A stretch of 64,000 nucleotides of DNA from NCBI GenBank assembly GCA_037903355.1, contig JBAJFE010000001.1, forward strand, positions 868,001 to 932,000. The letters are read 5' to 3'. Numbering within the stretch: position 1 is the stretch's first letter; each line of letters starts with the position of its first letter. Of this stretch, positions 10,951 to 21,768 are shown piece after piece. Origin of the DNA: Trichuris trichiura. Taxonomy: Eukaryota; Nematoda; Enoplea; Trichinellida; Trichuridae. The notes under the pieces were generated by a model. It searched no databases. It saw nothing but the letters and a program-made list of their open reading frames with translations, and was not told where the DNA came from. Made by a program: the position numbers and the translations under genes.

Positions 10951-11106
10951 TTATCGCGTAATGTGTTTGAAATGTGTTATAGCACTGTATTTAAATATTC
11001 GGGGTCACAAACCGAAGGGGATGGTTGATCGGACTCTAACAGTTTGTGACTGCGAATATTTAAATACAGAGCTAAAACATATTTCAAACACATTACGCGA
11101 TAATGG
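10951..11106. repeat. palindrome of about 70-bp arms beside the PLE endonuclease
   Basis: ATTATCGCGTAATGTGTTTG at 10951 is mirrored by CAAACACATTACGCGATAAT ending at 11106. The arms also share TGTATTTAAATATTCG and its complement. It joins the outer flank to a PLE coding remnant, so it is probably an inverted 5' truncation duplicate, a common PLE feature. Confidence 0.6.
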
Positions 11107-11740
11107 GCACCCCAGTAGATTAATCAATTTCATCATTAGAAAGTGTCAACTAAATAAACCTTTATTCCGCCCGATAACCAACAACCCCCGGTTCTGGTCC
11201 TCCCCTACTACAACGGTCTAAGTGAAAAGATCAATGGGCTGGGACACTCCTTATATTTCAACGTTAGATTTAAAAGTTCATGTAATCTTCGTTCGATTGT
11301 GAGGAATGACAAGATCAAGGTTCCCTTTGACAGCAGACCCGGTGTCGTTTATGAAATCAAGTGTGGTTGCAACGCCTCCTACATAGGAGAAACGGGCAAC
11401 ACTTTGCTTCACAGATTCGGCCAACACATGAAGAATATGTTGACATACAAGAACGCTGAACGAAGACTCAATGGGGAACCAGACACCGGCCCGGGGCGTC
11501 CACCAACAACGGACCCTCGAAAAGCCATGAAAAAAGCGGTAAGTGCCTCGGCGATCGTGGAGCACGCACGCTCGACCCGCACCCGAAGATTATTAGCCGC
11601 GAGACCCTGTTACACCTAAGCTTATTAAGGAGGCTCTCTACATCCAGAGCAACTCCACTATCAATCGCGACAATGGTGTGGCGGTTAGTGAAGTATGGGC
11701 TGCGCTGATTAATAAATTCCAATATTGCACCCTACACAAC
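11045..11740 (+). pseudogene. Penelope-like element: reverse-transcriptase tail and GIY-YIG endonuclease
   Basis: Reading across two frames, a reverse-transcriptase thumb segment (EYLNTELKHISNTLRDNGHP) is followed by a PLE linker (PYYNGLSEKINGLGHSLYF). A GIY-YIG nuclease then begins RPGVVYEIKCGC, ASYIGETGNTLLHRFGQH and SASAIVEHARS. The GIY-like VVY and YIG motifs and the spaced Arg and His fit the family, which nicks target DNA for retrotransposition. At least one frameshift (near 11220) and a stop (near 11620) break it, and the polymerase palm is missing. A pLTR with a hammerhead-like motif follows. Confidence 0.8.
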
Positions 11741-11759
11741 TAATCAAACACCCATTGTT

Positions 11760-12010
11760 CCCATGTGCTATATAACCCCTTTACCGAATAAACACCCTCT
11801 CCCTCACACTGCTGACGACGGAACAAGAACAGTTCCGAAACGTACGATGTAGAAATTGTTCTGTATTTTCTCTTTTAATTTGCTCGTCCATTCGTTGGTA
11901 GGGCACTTTGAAGTTCACTTTCAAGATACATTAAACAGGCCAAACTCGTGAATCAGAAGATCAACTATGAAACAACCTAAGCCTGTGAAAATACACGGCG
12001 TCTTTCGAGT
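11760..12010 (+). repeat. PLE terminal repeat (pLTR) downstream of the endonuclease
   Basis: This is the reverse complement of 5325-5560. It carries a hammerhead-like motif, the ATTCGTTGGTAGGGCAC block at 11890, then the ACAGGCC and ACTCGTGAATCAGAAGATC blocks. It follows the GIY-YIG remnant in the same orientation, as expected for a PLE 3' end. Confidence 0.65.
11806..11850 (+). ncRNA. hammerhead-like ribozyme motif in the PLE 3' repeat
   Basis: ACACTG, CTGACGA, helix II GGAAC/GTTCC with loop AAGAACA, GAAACGTA and CGATGT are in order. Helix I has one mismatch and one wobble. Its position about 70 bp beyond the PLE coding remnant matches known PLE architecture. Confidence 0.65.
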
Positions 12011-12375
12011 GCATTGGTTCTGTACAATTTTCCTGTTCCAATTTCCTTCTGTTCTGTACATGCTAAAAAGCCGTAGATCTGCCAAAACTATGAAACATTA
12101 TCCCGTTACGAAGCACCCCCCAGCTTCAAGAACTTAAACTCAGCATTTGCACACGCCCGTTGGAAAGAGTTTCGTTTTCAATGCATTTGTGTGTTTCGGC
12201 ACCAATGATTTACATGTATAGACAACAGAGGAAGGTGAACTGATAATAGACCGCTAATGAACCAGCTGAAGTCTACCCTCCATTCATTCCTTCAAGTTAA
12301 CTCGTAGTACGTTCCCCAGTCCTTTATTTCATGTCTACTGTTTTCATTTTCACCTTTTATTTTAGCTCTTTTTAC

Positions 12376-12918
12376 AACAAAAGATGTACATGGATTTATC
12401 CTCGTTCGTATTTGCCAACAAAACGAGTCAAATAAGCGAAAAACTTTTTAATCTCGTTAAAGGCATAAAAAACCAAACGGCAGTTTGGCGAAGCTTTCGG
12501 CTCATTATTGAGCCGTCGTCAGCGCACGCAGTTGCCCTCCAACCGAGCTTTTCCCAGGAGCAGCTCCTCCACCTTTCCAAGCCATGTGCGCGCCTGCTAG
12601 GTCAAACATTGACCTGTCGAAGCTGTTCACACATGGCTGGATCAGCTTAGGAACAACTGCCTCAGAAGCTGTCCTTGGTGGAGGCGCAACGCGTAATGGG
12701 ATGGTCAGTCAAAGTTCGGTGAAGCGTCGTGTCGTGAACGAGCCGAAAGCTTCACCAAACTGTCGTTTGGTTTTTATGCCTTTAACGAGATTAAAAAGTT
12801 TTTCGCTAATTTGACTCGTTTTGTTGGCAAATACGAACGGCGAAAAAACCACGTACATCTTTTGTTGAACAACTGCACCCGTTACAAGCTATTCCCTTTT
12901 TTGCATCTCAAATCGACG
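12376..12918. repeat. inverted PLE-type repeat, flank of a hAT insertion
   Basis: The block starting GATGTACATGGATTTATCCT at 12383 recurs inverted near 12755-12870. Both contain TTGGCAAATACGAACG, AACGAGTCAAATAAGCG and AAAGCTTCG. A third copy lies at 14260-14490. A hAT element has inserted at 12927. The internal open frames of up to 88 codons are repeat-derived. Confidence 0.6.
12485..12530 (-). ncRNA. hammerhead-like motif
   Basis: The minus strand reads GTGCG, CTGACGA, helix II GGCTC/GAGCC with a 6-base loop, GAAAGCTT and CGCC. Helix I is about three pairs. It is the same family as the copy at 14341. Confidence 0.5.
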
Positions 12919-12926
12919 CTCTACAT

Positions 12927-13974
12927 CATAGGTTCTCAAAGTGGGCGATATCGCCCCCTGGGGGGCGATGAGGGAGCACAGGGGGGCGATGGGAACCTCG
13001 TGCGGGGGCGTTGAGAATCACGTTAGAGGAACTCTGGCAGAATTATCCCTAGCGCAGGAGGGCCCTCAAAGAGACCTTCGTAAGAAGAATCTTTCTTAAC
13101 TCGCCCTAACTAGAAGTGGCGGCGGCAATTTTAAAGGAGGCCAAGTGGGGGTGGAGGACGCAATGGAACAATGGCGTTTTTCTTAGCTCAATTCCTCCAG
13201 AAGTGGAGGCGACAAATTCAAAAGCATTATGGGGCAAGAAGCGGCAAGTTATGGGCTGCTGTAGAAAACTTCTTTATTGCGTTTCCATCATCTTATCTAG
13301 CGGAATGCAGATTCAGCGCGGTTACGGAGCTGTTAAGCAGCAAGAGAAGTCGGCTAGATATAGTGAATCGAGGCGACCTTAGACTGATGATGACAAAGAT
13401 GCAGCCAAACAGACAACTTGCTCGTCCTGCGTCAAGCACACCCATCACATTGAGTAGTTTCCGTTCACGTGCAGTCGCAAACTTGCGTTATAGTTTCTTT
13501 TGCATCTTTTCGTTTAAGCTTTTTCACTTCAATCTGGTTTGTTGTCACTACAATTCTGTTTGGCGTGGGTAAAAAGACAAATTGTTGCACATTGTTTTTT
13601 TTTCGAGAAAGGCTAATGAATGCTTCTTGCTTATGTGACTTTATGTTCTGAAAAACGTGAGAGGAGATACGAAAGACAAGCAGAAATTTTCCCATCATAA
13701 AATGGTTGGTGGAAAAGCAGGAGTGTACGTCTACCACGTGACGAAGAGTAAAAGTCTTTTCTGCAAACATTTCTCTTGAGTAATGGTATTGCAAAGATTT
13801 TCCCACCGGGGGCGACGGAGGGAAAAGTTTGAAAACCTGATGACCTCCCGGCTACGCCACGCCCTACCTTTCAGCCAATCAGCGGACTCAAAATTTACCA
13901 ATCAGAAGTGGGGGGCACTAGCGCTCGGGAACGTTCACAGGGGGGCGATGGAGCGAAAAGTTTGAGAACCTATG
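12927..13974 (+). mobile_element. hAT transposon, 1,048 bp, with perfect ends and target duplication
   Basis: The element begins CATAGGTTCTCAAA and ends TTTGAGAACCTATG, perfect 14-bp inverted termini. It is flanked by identical 8-bp duplications CTCTACAT (12919-12926 and 13975-13982), diagnostic of hAT transposition. The centre keeps a transposase C-terminal remnant. Related copies are at 27324-29251 and 59443 onward, sharing the CAGCCAATCAG block near the right end. Confidence 0.9.
13171..13420 (+). pseudogene. hAT transposase C-terminal (dimerisation) remnant, ZBED5-like
   Basis: The frame includes LWAAVENFFIAFPSSYLAEC, then RFSAVTELLSSKRSRLDIV, then RGDLRLMMTKMQPN. This matches the hAT C-terminal pattern (FPTTYLxExGFSAV...RGDLRLxLT) of the Buster/ZBED5 group. 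The BED zinc finger and catalytic region are absent, so it is a deletion derivative carried by the 12927-13974 element. Confidence 0.75.
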
Positions 13975-14259
13975 CTCTACATGGTGCGCTCAAACACGAC
14001 TTGGAAAACACCGGACTTTGACAAAAAACTAGAATCAGACAAAAGTATGAAGGTATGCAAATGGCCTACGATGACGCCTTCGGATCGTTAAGCGGCCCTT
14101 GCCCTCCCTAATATCGGCAAGTTAACCTACTTTGACACGATGCTTTACCAAACTTTGACTGACCACCCCATTGTGCGTTGTGCCTCCGCCGAGTACAGCT
14201 TCTAAGGCAGTTGCTCCGAAGCTGATCCAGCCATGTGTGCGCAGCCTCGACAGGTCAAG

Positions 14260-14520
14260 GTTCGACCTAACAGGCGCACACATGGCTTGGAAAGGTGGAG
14301 CTGCTCCTAAAGAAAAAACTTGGTTGGAAGGTAACTCCTGCGGGTGCTGACGACGACTCAGGAACGAACCGAAAGCTTCGCCAAACTGTCACTTCGTTTT
14401 TATGCCTTAACGAGATTAAAAAGTTTTGCGCTTGACTCGTTTTGTTGGCAAATACGAACGGGGAAAAATCCATGTACATCTTCTGTTGAACAACTGCACC
14501 CGTAACAAGCTATTCGCTTT
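14260..14520. repeat. PLE-type repeat copy, third member of the 12.4-kb family
   Basis: It runs TGACTCGTTTTGTTGGCAAA, AATACGAACGG, then CATGTACATCTTCTGTTG, matching 12820-12870 with small differences. It carries the hammerhead-like motif at 14341. Confidence 0.55.
14341..14384 (+). ncRNA. hammerhead-like motif, helix II decayed
   Basis: GGTG and CGCC pair around CTGACGA, a degenerate helix II, and GAAAGCTT. The core is intact but helix II is mismatched relative to the copy at 12485. Confidence 0.45.
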
Positions 14521-14579
14521 TTTATAGCTCTTTTTACGTGCTATGACATCGCACTAATTCTTCCCAGGAAGACAACCGC

Positions 14580-14800
14580 GGCAGCTCTTCTCCAACTCAC
14601 TAACGACGGAACGAGAGAGTTCGGAAAGCTCTGCAATAAAGTTGAGTGCATTGGTTTTGTACATTTCTCCTAATAATCGCTCATCCATCCGTTGGTAGAG
14701 CAACTGTTTCGTTTAATCACAGATGCTAACAAAAAAACGGTAGAAGCAGTAGAAGATCTTAAGAACCATGAAACAATCCTATTACGAAACGCCCCGTGTT
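14580..14800. repeat. PLE repeat fragment
   Basis: It has the CATCCATCCGTTGGTAGAGC block at 14682, followed by GTTTCGTTTAATCAC as at 7450. A broken hammerhead core (CTAACGACGGAACGAGAG) lies near 14600. No coding sequence. Confidence 0.5.
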
Positions 14801-15154
14801 CAAGAATAACTTCTATAGCACGAAAATAAAAGTTTCCATGGCTTAAATGGGTCACATGACAGCTTAAGGCATATATCACAAAGATCGATTCACGTATAGG
14901 TTACCGGTTTAAACAAATCAGAACGCGCCAAGAAATAAACTTACGGAGACTACGTATCTTTGTAGGATAAAACAGAAAGATGAAATGTATGTTTATTAAG
15001 CCACTAGTTTGTTTCTTAAAAGAACGTAAGTCGAGAAAGTTTCGAACCTGTAACCTTGCAAAGCAAATAATGGCTATGTGCACACAAGCGGTAGAAATAG
15101 GGAACAGTTACTGTCGTTTGTTTCATGAGGTTAAATTTTACGCCTGTTGCAATC

Positions 15155-15839
15155 TCATGAAGAATTGCCGGACAACGTCATCTTGTCAAACAAATATTCT
15201 CCCATTCCAGGTCCAAGCCGACTCAAGTTTGTAACGTGCTGGGACAACCGATTGATCGCCTCAACCTGCTCCTTGAGAAATTCGTCTGCTAAGAAGTCAC
15301 ACATCTGTAAAAGCAATATTAGAAATAGCTTAAACAACATGATTACACGTCAAAAGGATTACATTGCAGTCGTTATGGCGCTCTGCAATAGCGTGCAATT
15401 CAAGCAGGCCCTGGTTTACGCTCTTTTCTAACGCCAAGGCAGCTTTCATAGCTTCTAGGCCAGATCCCCAATCGTCGCTGGATGGCTTCTAAAAGAAGAG
15501 TCGAAAAGACTTCTTTGAAACAAGGATCAATCAAACGGACATCTATATTTTGCAGTTTCACTCGGCCACCACGCAGATTTTGGTACTTGATCAATTTCAT
15601 GGCGTGCTGACGTTCTTCATCGCTTTGTCTTCTAAAGAAAACTGCAAAGCCAGGCAGAGCTACATCATGTCTGTCGAAGTAGGCAGCCTAGATGCAAAGA
15701 TAGAAACAAAATGACAAACGTTTACTTTATTGGAACTTACCATTGAAAGATAGAGGTTGCTGGCGTATAGTTCGATGTTTATCTGTTTGTTCAACCCAAC
15801 CTCAGATTCGGTGTGAAAATTTTGTGCAATAGTCGTCAT
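15155..15839 (-). CDS. ferritin heavy chain
   Basis: Ferritin stores iron as a 24-subunit cage, and heavy chains oxidise Fe(II). Four exons join in phase 0: 15839-15741, 15687-15541, 15488-15363 and 15304-15155, giving 173 residues (usual ferritin length). The start is [20 protein letters not shown]; an in-frame upstream ATG at 15878 would add 13 residues. The ferroxidase ligands are all present: Glu in INIELYAS, Glu-Glu...His in [10 protein letters not shown], Glu in [10 protein letters not shown] and Gln in LKEQVEAI. The C-terminus [10 protein letters not shown] is typical. There is no secretory signal, so it is likely cytosolic. I see no CAGTGN-type iron-responsive element within 300 bp upstream. 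The next gene, CSTF3, lies about 1 kb away on the other strand. Confidence 0.93.
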
Positions 15840-16850
15840 CGTCCTTTTAGGATTAAACGCAGTCTGCCTGCGGTTCAACTACTACAGAAAACTGATTTTC
15901 AAGTAAACCAATTGGTAGTGGTCACGTATGCCTGAACTTGATGATAAATATTTCTCATTAGCCTGAAAAGAGTTCAAAATTGAAATTTATTGCAATCGAT
16001 TTCCTGATCTGCTAACCTGCGCATGAAGATGAGGCAAAGTTGCACAGAAATCTTCACGCTACGTTTTCTTTACTTACCCGTGAATCGATTAGATCGTAAC
16101 AGGCAAGTTCAGGCACAGCGCGCTCATTCTTACCTATCATTTCGCTAATTTTAAGCGCTGCCAGCTCTTACGGCAGTTAGCTCTTACTGAAGAATTAAAC
16201 TTCCGCATTTTTGCACCGCAGTGTTAGAACTGGCTTTCAGTCTAATTTACTGTTCCTTGCATTTCATTGCATTGCACGGTTCATAATTATTCTTCGTACT
16301 GCAACGCCATTTTCTGCTTGCAATGTGATTTTTCAAAAGTCCGCAGAAACAAACGTCACCACACACAAAGCATGCGACCTGGTCTTCTCAATTATTGGGC
16401 AGTTTATGAAAACATTGGCATTTAGACACTAGCTACAACGAGCTGTGTTTTGCGCGAGGCAAAGAACAGAGACCAAACGACGTCAATTTTTTAAATTTTT
16501 TGCAATGAAATTGTTTTTCAGTCTTCCTTAATGGTGTGAAGTCCTAACTTGTAAAAAACAGTAAAATTTTAGCGAAATAGGGTAGAAAGGGATCATCAGC
16601 TCGTAATAACGATTGACTGGCCTGGCCTGTTAACGGGCAATGCAATAGTTAACCTGAGCTTACCTAAAGTGACTTTTGTATAGTACGAGATGTTTTCGCA
16701 TGTTCCAGGAAATTTGAGCGTACTGTGTTCCGTGTGTGTTTTCCATAGAAAGATGAAATCCTTCGAAACTTGATGTCTTCATTTCCAGTGTAGCTTGTAA
16801 GTTTTATCAAAATTTATCGTATCCTTTTTGACAGATCTCTACTTTTCACC
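15840..16850. other. divergent intergenic region between ferritin and CSTF3
   Basis: About 1 kb separates the two divergently transcribed genes and presumably holds both promoters. I see no clear TATA box, iron-responsive element or repeat. A 73-codon plus frame at 16211-16432 has no motif. A possible acceptor (TTTTTGACAG, 16826-16835) just before the CSTF3 start suggests a 5' UTR intron or trans-splice site. Confidence 0.4.
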
Positions 16851-16851
16851 T

Positions 16852-19800
16852 ATGGCTGGTATAATCGCCGTTATCAGCCCGGAAAGGCGAATCAAACAAA
16901 ATCCGTTTGACGTAGAAGCGTGGAATCTGTTGCTTCGCGATGTACAGGTACACGAGAAACGGCGAGTAGGAAATAGTTTGTAATGTTGTGGTGTTGTAGA
17001 GGAAAAAGATTGAAACTGTTCGTAATTTTTATGAAGCTCTGGTCAAACAATTTCCCAATGCAGGTCGATTTTGGAAAGCCTACGCTGAACATGAGGTACG
17101 TAAAGGATCGAGCAGTTTATCAAGAAATTATGTTCTACTCACTTATTGTCAGCTGGCGGCCGTTTTCACCTGGATACCTGTAGTTTCACTCAACAGTGTA
17201 TCGCCTTTACCCTGTTCTTTTGTACATTCCCGATGTCAACTTTTCTTCACTTTGAAGAGCTCATCAAGCTCATTAAATTTTTTTACAACTGCGTCAGTCT
17301 TTCATTCTTCCATAAAAAGTCTGTACAAAATTGAGCCACGTTTCCTCCTGGTAATTCTGTATGCGCAATCTAGTCATTTTTTCAAATCCGCGTCTGTTTT
17401 CATGACTGTTCACTATGCGCAGTCGAGTTTCACCAACGCTTGGTCGACTTGTACCTTCAACGGATCACTAAGGGCAAGACTGCCAGACGGTTCCAGGGCT
17501 TCCACCGTTAGTAGATTTTCATTCGAAGTTCGATTGCCTCTAGGCGCCGCCGAATAATTATCTTCCATCCTTTCTCATTCCTGTTCGTTGCGCTTTCGGT
17601 TCTAGGCAGCGCAATAAAAGAGATTTTCCAGCAAAGCGAATTACACAGATTTCTTTGTTTCTGAACGCGTATGGAGTTGTTGCCAATGCAATGGAAACTC
17701 GATCACCTTTACTAATCGTTGCAAGGATTAGGTAATTCCGATAATTAAAGATTCAAATATCAAAATGATTTGTACTGCTTGTCCCGTTTTTCCTTATATT
17801 TCGATTTATTTTCAGTTGTACTTAGGAGTATTCTACTGGTGTTCACGCTAGACAAACTTGTCACCAAGATAACACTAAGCGATTCACATTTATTCGAAAA
17901 AATCCGTTATAGGTTTTCGCACTTTTTGCATTACAGCTGTTCCCCATTTGTTTACTGTTAGATTACGAACATTTTCGTAAGACAAGGCTTTTTTCTTTGG
18001 GTTGCACTCTTGTTGCTTTTTGAAATAGCAACTCCCGAGCGAAAAGCCTTCAAATACGAAGAGAATAAAACTTGTACTTTATATTCTTAGTCAAATTCTT
18101 TTCACTTTGTTTACCTTATATGTTTAATACTTCTTATGCAGATGCATTAGGAAATCAAGGAAGTCGTATTACTCGCTTTCTTGCGATGTTAACTTTTTTG
18201 TAATTGACGGGAACCGAAACCGCAGTAAACACTTGTGATAAAGGAAGAGCGAGCTGTTTTGACGAAGGGTTAAAGGCGGCGGTTCTGATAGGGATAGGTT
18301 GACCTCGTAGTGCTGAAGTTCGACTGTGGGCGTCAAACGGAGGAAGGTAGACAGCCACAGAAAGACGGCCTCCCGGAAAATCCCGAAAGAGAAAAGCCTT
18401 GAATCACCAAACTGGCTGTTTTCTCATCTTCCACATAGTTGTGTACACCGTCTGTGCCTAAAGCAAAAATGGCGAACAATAGCATGCGTGTAGTCCTTTC
18501 GTTTAGCTTTACATTTTGCTGGCGTACAGCAGCTGCGAGGGAAAGGAGAAAGTCAAATTTGCTGATTCAAGACTTGGTTCCGGGATTTTGGCCTGTGACT
18601 GATTCTTTTGTAAGCGGTTGGTTTTAGTGAACATGAATGCTGATTTTGTTTCTAGCGTACAGCTGACACGAAATGGGCTGCAAGGTTTAATGGGTAAACA
18701 TTTTTCGGTTTTAGGTTAAAGAGAACAACCTGGACAATGCAGAAAAGGTTATTTCAGTTCCATCTTTCGTAGATTCCAGCTTAGAAATAGCCCATTGCAG
18801 GTATTCCAAAGATGTCTTATAGAAGTACTTAACATCGATCTCTGGAAATCCTATTTGAAGTTTGTGCGCACCACCAAAGGCAAGTCTGCTACTTTCAGGT
18901 ACATCGTCATAGTTATCAAAACTTATAATCCTACGTTCCTTCCCTAGAGAAAAAATGGCAGAGGTGTACGATTTTGCTCTCGAGAAAGTTGGCCTTGACT
19001 TATACAGTAGTCAGATTTATTCGGAGTACATATCTTTCCTTAAAGGAGTGTAGGATCAAAGCCTCTTCGTCCAGCTTACGGAAGTATTAATGTCTTCTTC
19101 GATAGGCCGGCAACTGGTTCGTACGCGGAAAATCAAAAAATAAGTGCGATAAGAAAAGTGTATCACCGAGCTATTGCAACCCCTATGATCAACTTGGAGC
19201 AGATTTGGGTAGAATACTGCGTCTATGAAAAAGTATTACTACTTTGCAAGTCTCAGGGAATAGGCTTGTATCAACTTGTTTTATTTTGTAGAGTGTTAAC
19301 CAGTTTCTCGCTGATAAGCTAATTGGCGAAAAATCGCGTGAATATCAGTTATCTAGGCGTGTCTCCAGGGCCATGGAAGCGGTCACTCGTGGCATAAACA
19401 GGTGCCTTGTTTCTGTTCCACCGCGGAATACACTGCAGGAAGTGAGACAGCACAAACTATGGAAAGCGTATATAAAGTGGGAAATGTCTAATCCCCTTCA
19501 GACGGAAGATCAAGCATTACTAACCAAAAGAGGTGACATATTGTACCTCCTTGATTTCTGATGCGGCATGTCAATATTATTCCTGATATCTTAGTTGTAT
19601 TTGCCTTTGAACAAGCGTTACTGTGCTTGGGTTTCCATTCTGATTTATGGTACGAAGCATCCTTGTATATGCAAGACGCTAGTCGCCGGCTTTTAGAGAA
19701 AGGGGTAAAATCTTTCCCATAACAAAGCGGTTAATTTTTCACTTTGAAACTTCACAGGACACCAAGTTTAGTAATCATCTGGTCAACTACACGACTGCTT

Positions 19801-21300
19801 TGTTTGAACGAGCCATTGGGTTCGTTTGGAAAAACAATGTACTTCTGCACTTTGCTTATGCAGACTATGAGGAGGAAAGAATGCGATTTGATAAGGTTCA
19901 ATCAATCTATAACAGACTCCTAGAAAATTCTGCAATTGATCCAACTTTGGTGAATATTTACCGTAGAGTGAACTTACAAGCTACATGGTTGCAATTCATT
20001 CAGGCTTACATACAGTACATGCGCTTCTTTCGTCGTCGGGAAGGTATCGTGGGAGCGAGAACAGTTTTCAAGAAGGCCAGGGAGGATACAAGGTGCACAT
20101 GGCAGGTTTACGTTGCTGCCGCGCAAATGGAGCTAGCTTGTACTAAGGAGTCCACGGTTGCGACAAAAATTTTTGAATTGGCTTTACAAAAATTCCCTAA
20201 CGTACCTGAGGTGGCATTGGCATACATCGAGTTTTTGATCAGCCTCAACAGTGAGTCACTATGACAAATGCTGATATGCCATTTTCCGTTCGCAGATAAA
20301 GAGAATACACGCTCTCTGTTTGAACGAATTCTAACATCCGACCAGATACCACCAGAGAAGACAGTGTAACAGTTGAAGCAAGTCGATTGATATATTATTT
20401 TGTGCTTCAGAGATGTTTGGAATCGTTATTTGGAATATGAATCTTACGTTGGTGACTTCAAACGGCTTAGAGATATCAAACGCCGGCGAAGCAAGGTGTT
20501 CAAGGAACGGTTCGGCAATCTGAATGCAGCGCTGATGGTCGACCAATACAGGCACGAAACACTTCTTCCATGCGATGTTTCTCAGCTGTCATTGATTGGT
20601 TTCTTGGTAATTTTTTTGCCCAGAATATTATGAATCTTTGAAATATGCATTTAAGCGAGTGCCACTGTCGACGAGTAAATCATTTGCAACAATCAAAGCA
20701 CAGGTGCCCAAATCGATGGCAGATCCTTATGGAATGTTGCCCAAGGCGGACCTCGCCACGCTGGCACCGTTTAAACCGAAGCTAGCAGCAAGTGAGGACA
20801 TTCCAACGATGGCTTCAAGTTTTAGAAAGTCTCTCGTTCAGTCGATTACAGGGCAGTCTCCGATCCTTCTTATTCTACACCTCCGCCAGCGATTGCTCAT
20901 GTTATGAGTCAGATTCCCTCTCCTCAGTGCTTCCGCTGGCCTTTTGTTGATGTGGATAAACTTATTCAAGCCTTGAAAGACGTCAAGCTTCCTGAAAATG
21001 GCGTTTTTGAGCAACCAGGCTACCCAGAAGCGGAAATTATGAGGGAAGAAATGGTTAGAGTGTTCAGGGAACTGGCCACCGTGGCAGAATCTACGCAAGT
21101 AAAAGAAACGTGGAAGCTCACCCTGTTGGAACTACACAGATTTTTATTCATTTTAGTACCTACCTGACGGGGGTGAACGGAGGACAGCTGCAATGTTTGA
21201 AGAAGAATCTGACGAAGAAGCAAACGACCCATCTCATCCTGGTCTAGACATATATCGTACGAGAAAGAAAATGAAACATCTGGACCGGTTAAATAACTAG
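16852..21300 (+). CDS. CSTF3: cleavage stimulation factor subunit 3 (CSTF77/Suppressor of forked)
   Basis: CSTF3 is the HAT-repeat scaffold of the nuclear cleavage stimulation factor in mRNA 3'-end formation. Exons: 16852-16947, 17000-17095, 18715-18747, 18801-18898, 18948-19049, 19106-19232, 19292-19532, 19595-19704, 19758-19949, 20004-20250, 20296-20365, 20411-20598, 20624-20828, 20852-21098, 21157-21300, all phase-consistent, about 739 codons (human about 717). Signature stretches include [55 protein letters not shown] and the C-terminal [10 protein letters not shown]. The first eleven introns plus the last are 45-62 nt except intron 2 (1.6 kb). Two junctions need introns of only 25 and 23 nt (20599-20623, 20829-20851). 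If those are not spliced the frame breaks, so an assembly error or a decaying copy is the alternative. Confidence 0.9.
17096..18714 (+). other. large second intron of CSTF3
   Basis: This 1.6-kb intron starts GTACGT and ends GGTTTTAG. Open frames inside (17252-17557, 17770-17961, 18439-18627) show no motif or splice support. I see no intact transposon ends. It is about 30 times longer than the other introns of the gene. Confidence 0.6.
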
Positions 21301-21486
21301 TAAAAACGTGTTATGGTTATGTGTTATTATTACAGTAAAAAGACGGTTGTGCAGACGCGCGGGCGAACAGATTGTGTTCACCTTGTAAACTTTGAAGGAA
21401 TTCATATTCTTCTTCGAATACGTTAAGTACCAAGGGCTGCTGCTTTCAAATCTCTTGCATGTTCGTCAGCCTGATTAGGGCAGGAA

Positions 21487-21768
21487 TCATTGACTCTTAT
21501 TTATCTGCCTCAAGTTTATGCAAATAGAAGCCGATAAGGTTGCTAGCACATTCTCTCTAGTTGGCACATCAGTGGATCTTCGTAGTTCAAGTAAAGCGGT
21601 TCGATCCAACCTAACACCATCAACTATACGATTGCACATGCTTAAATAATAAAGTTTAAAAATCACTTGTTGAATCAAGCGCTGTAGTAGCGTACGCGAC
21701 GTTTTGTCCGCGATGTTTTGCCGGCTGCGTGCCAGTGAAACTATGCTCTTCCGGGAAACCATTTTCAA
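21487..21768 (-). CDS. small hypothetical protein, 93 codons (uncertain)
   Basis: The frame runs KMVSRKSIVSLARSRQNIAD to a stop after LRQINKSQ, convergent with CSTF3 and about 190 bp from its end. It is basic and helical-looking, without a signal peptide or a family I recognise. A possible intron inside would change phase, so the single-exon reading is preferred. It could equally be chance, given its length. Confidence 0.3.
   Translation of the reverse strand: MKMVSRKSIVSLARSRQNIADKTSRTLLQRLIQQVIFKLYYLSMCNRIVDGVRLDRTALLELRRSTDVPTRENVLATLSASICINLRQINKSQ

Noticed and set aside
18888..18900. GC donor (AAAG|GCAAGT) in CSTF3 exon 4
   Set aside because: The downstream GT donor at 18899 keeps phase with exon 5 and matches the family better (TKGKSATF).
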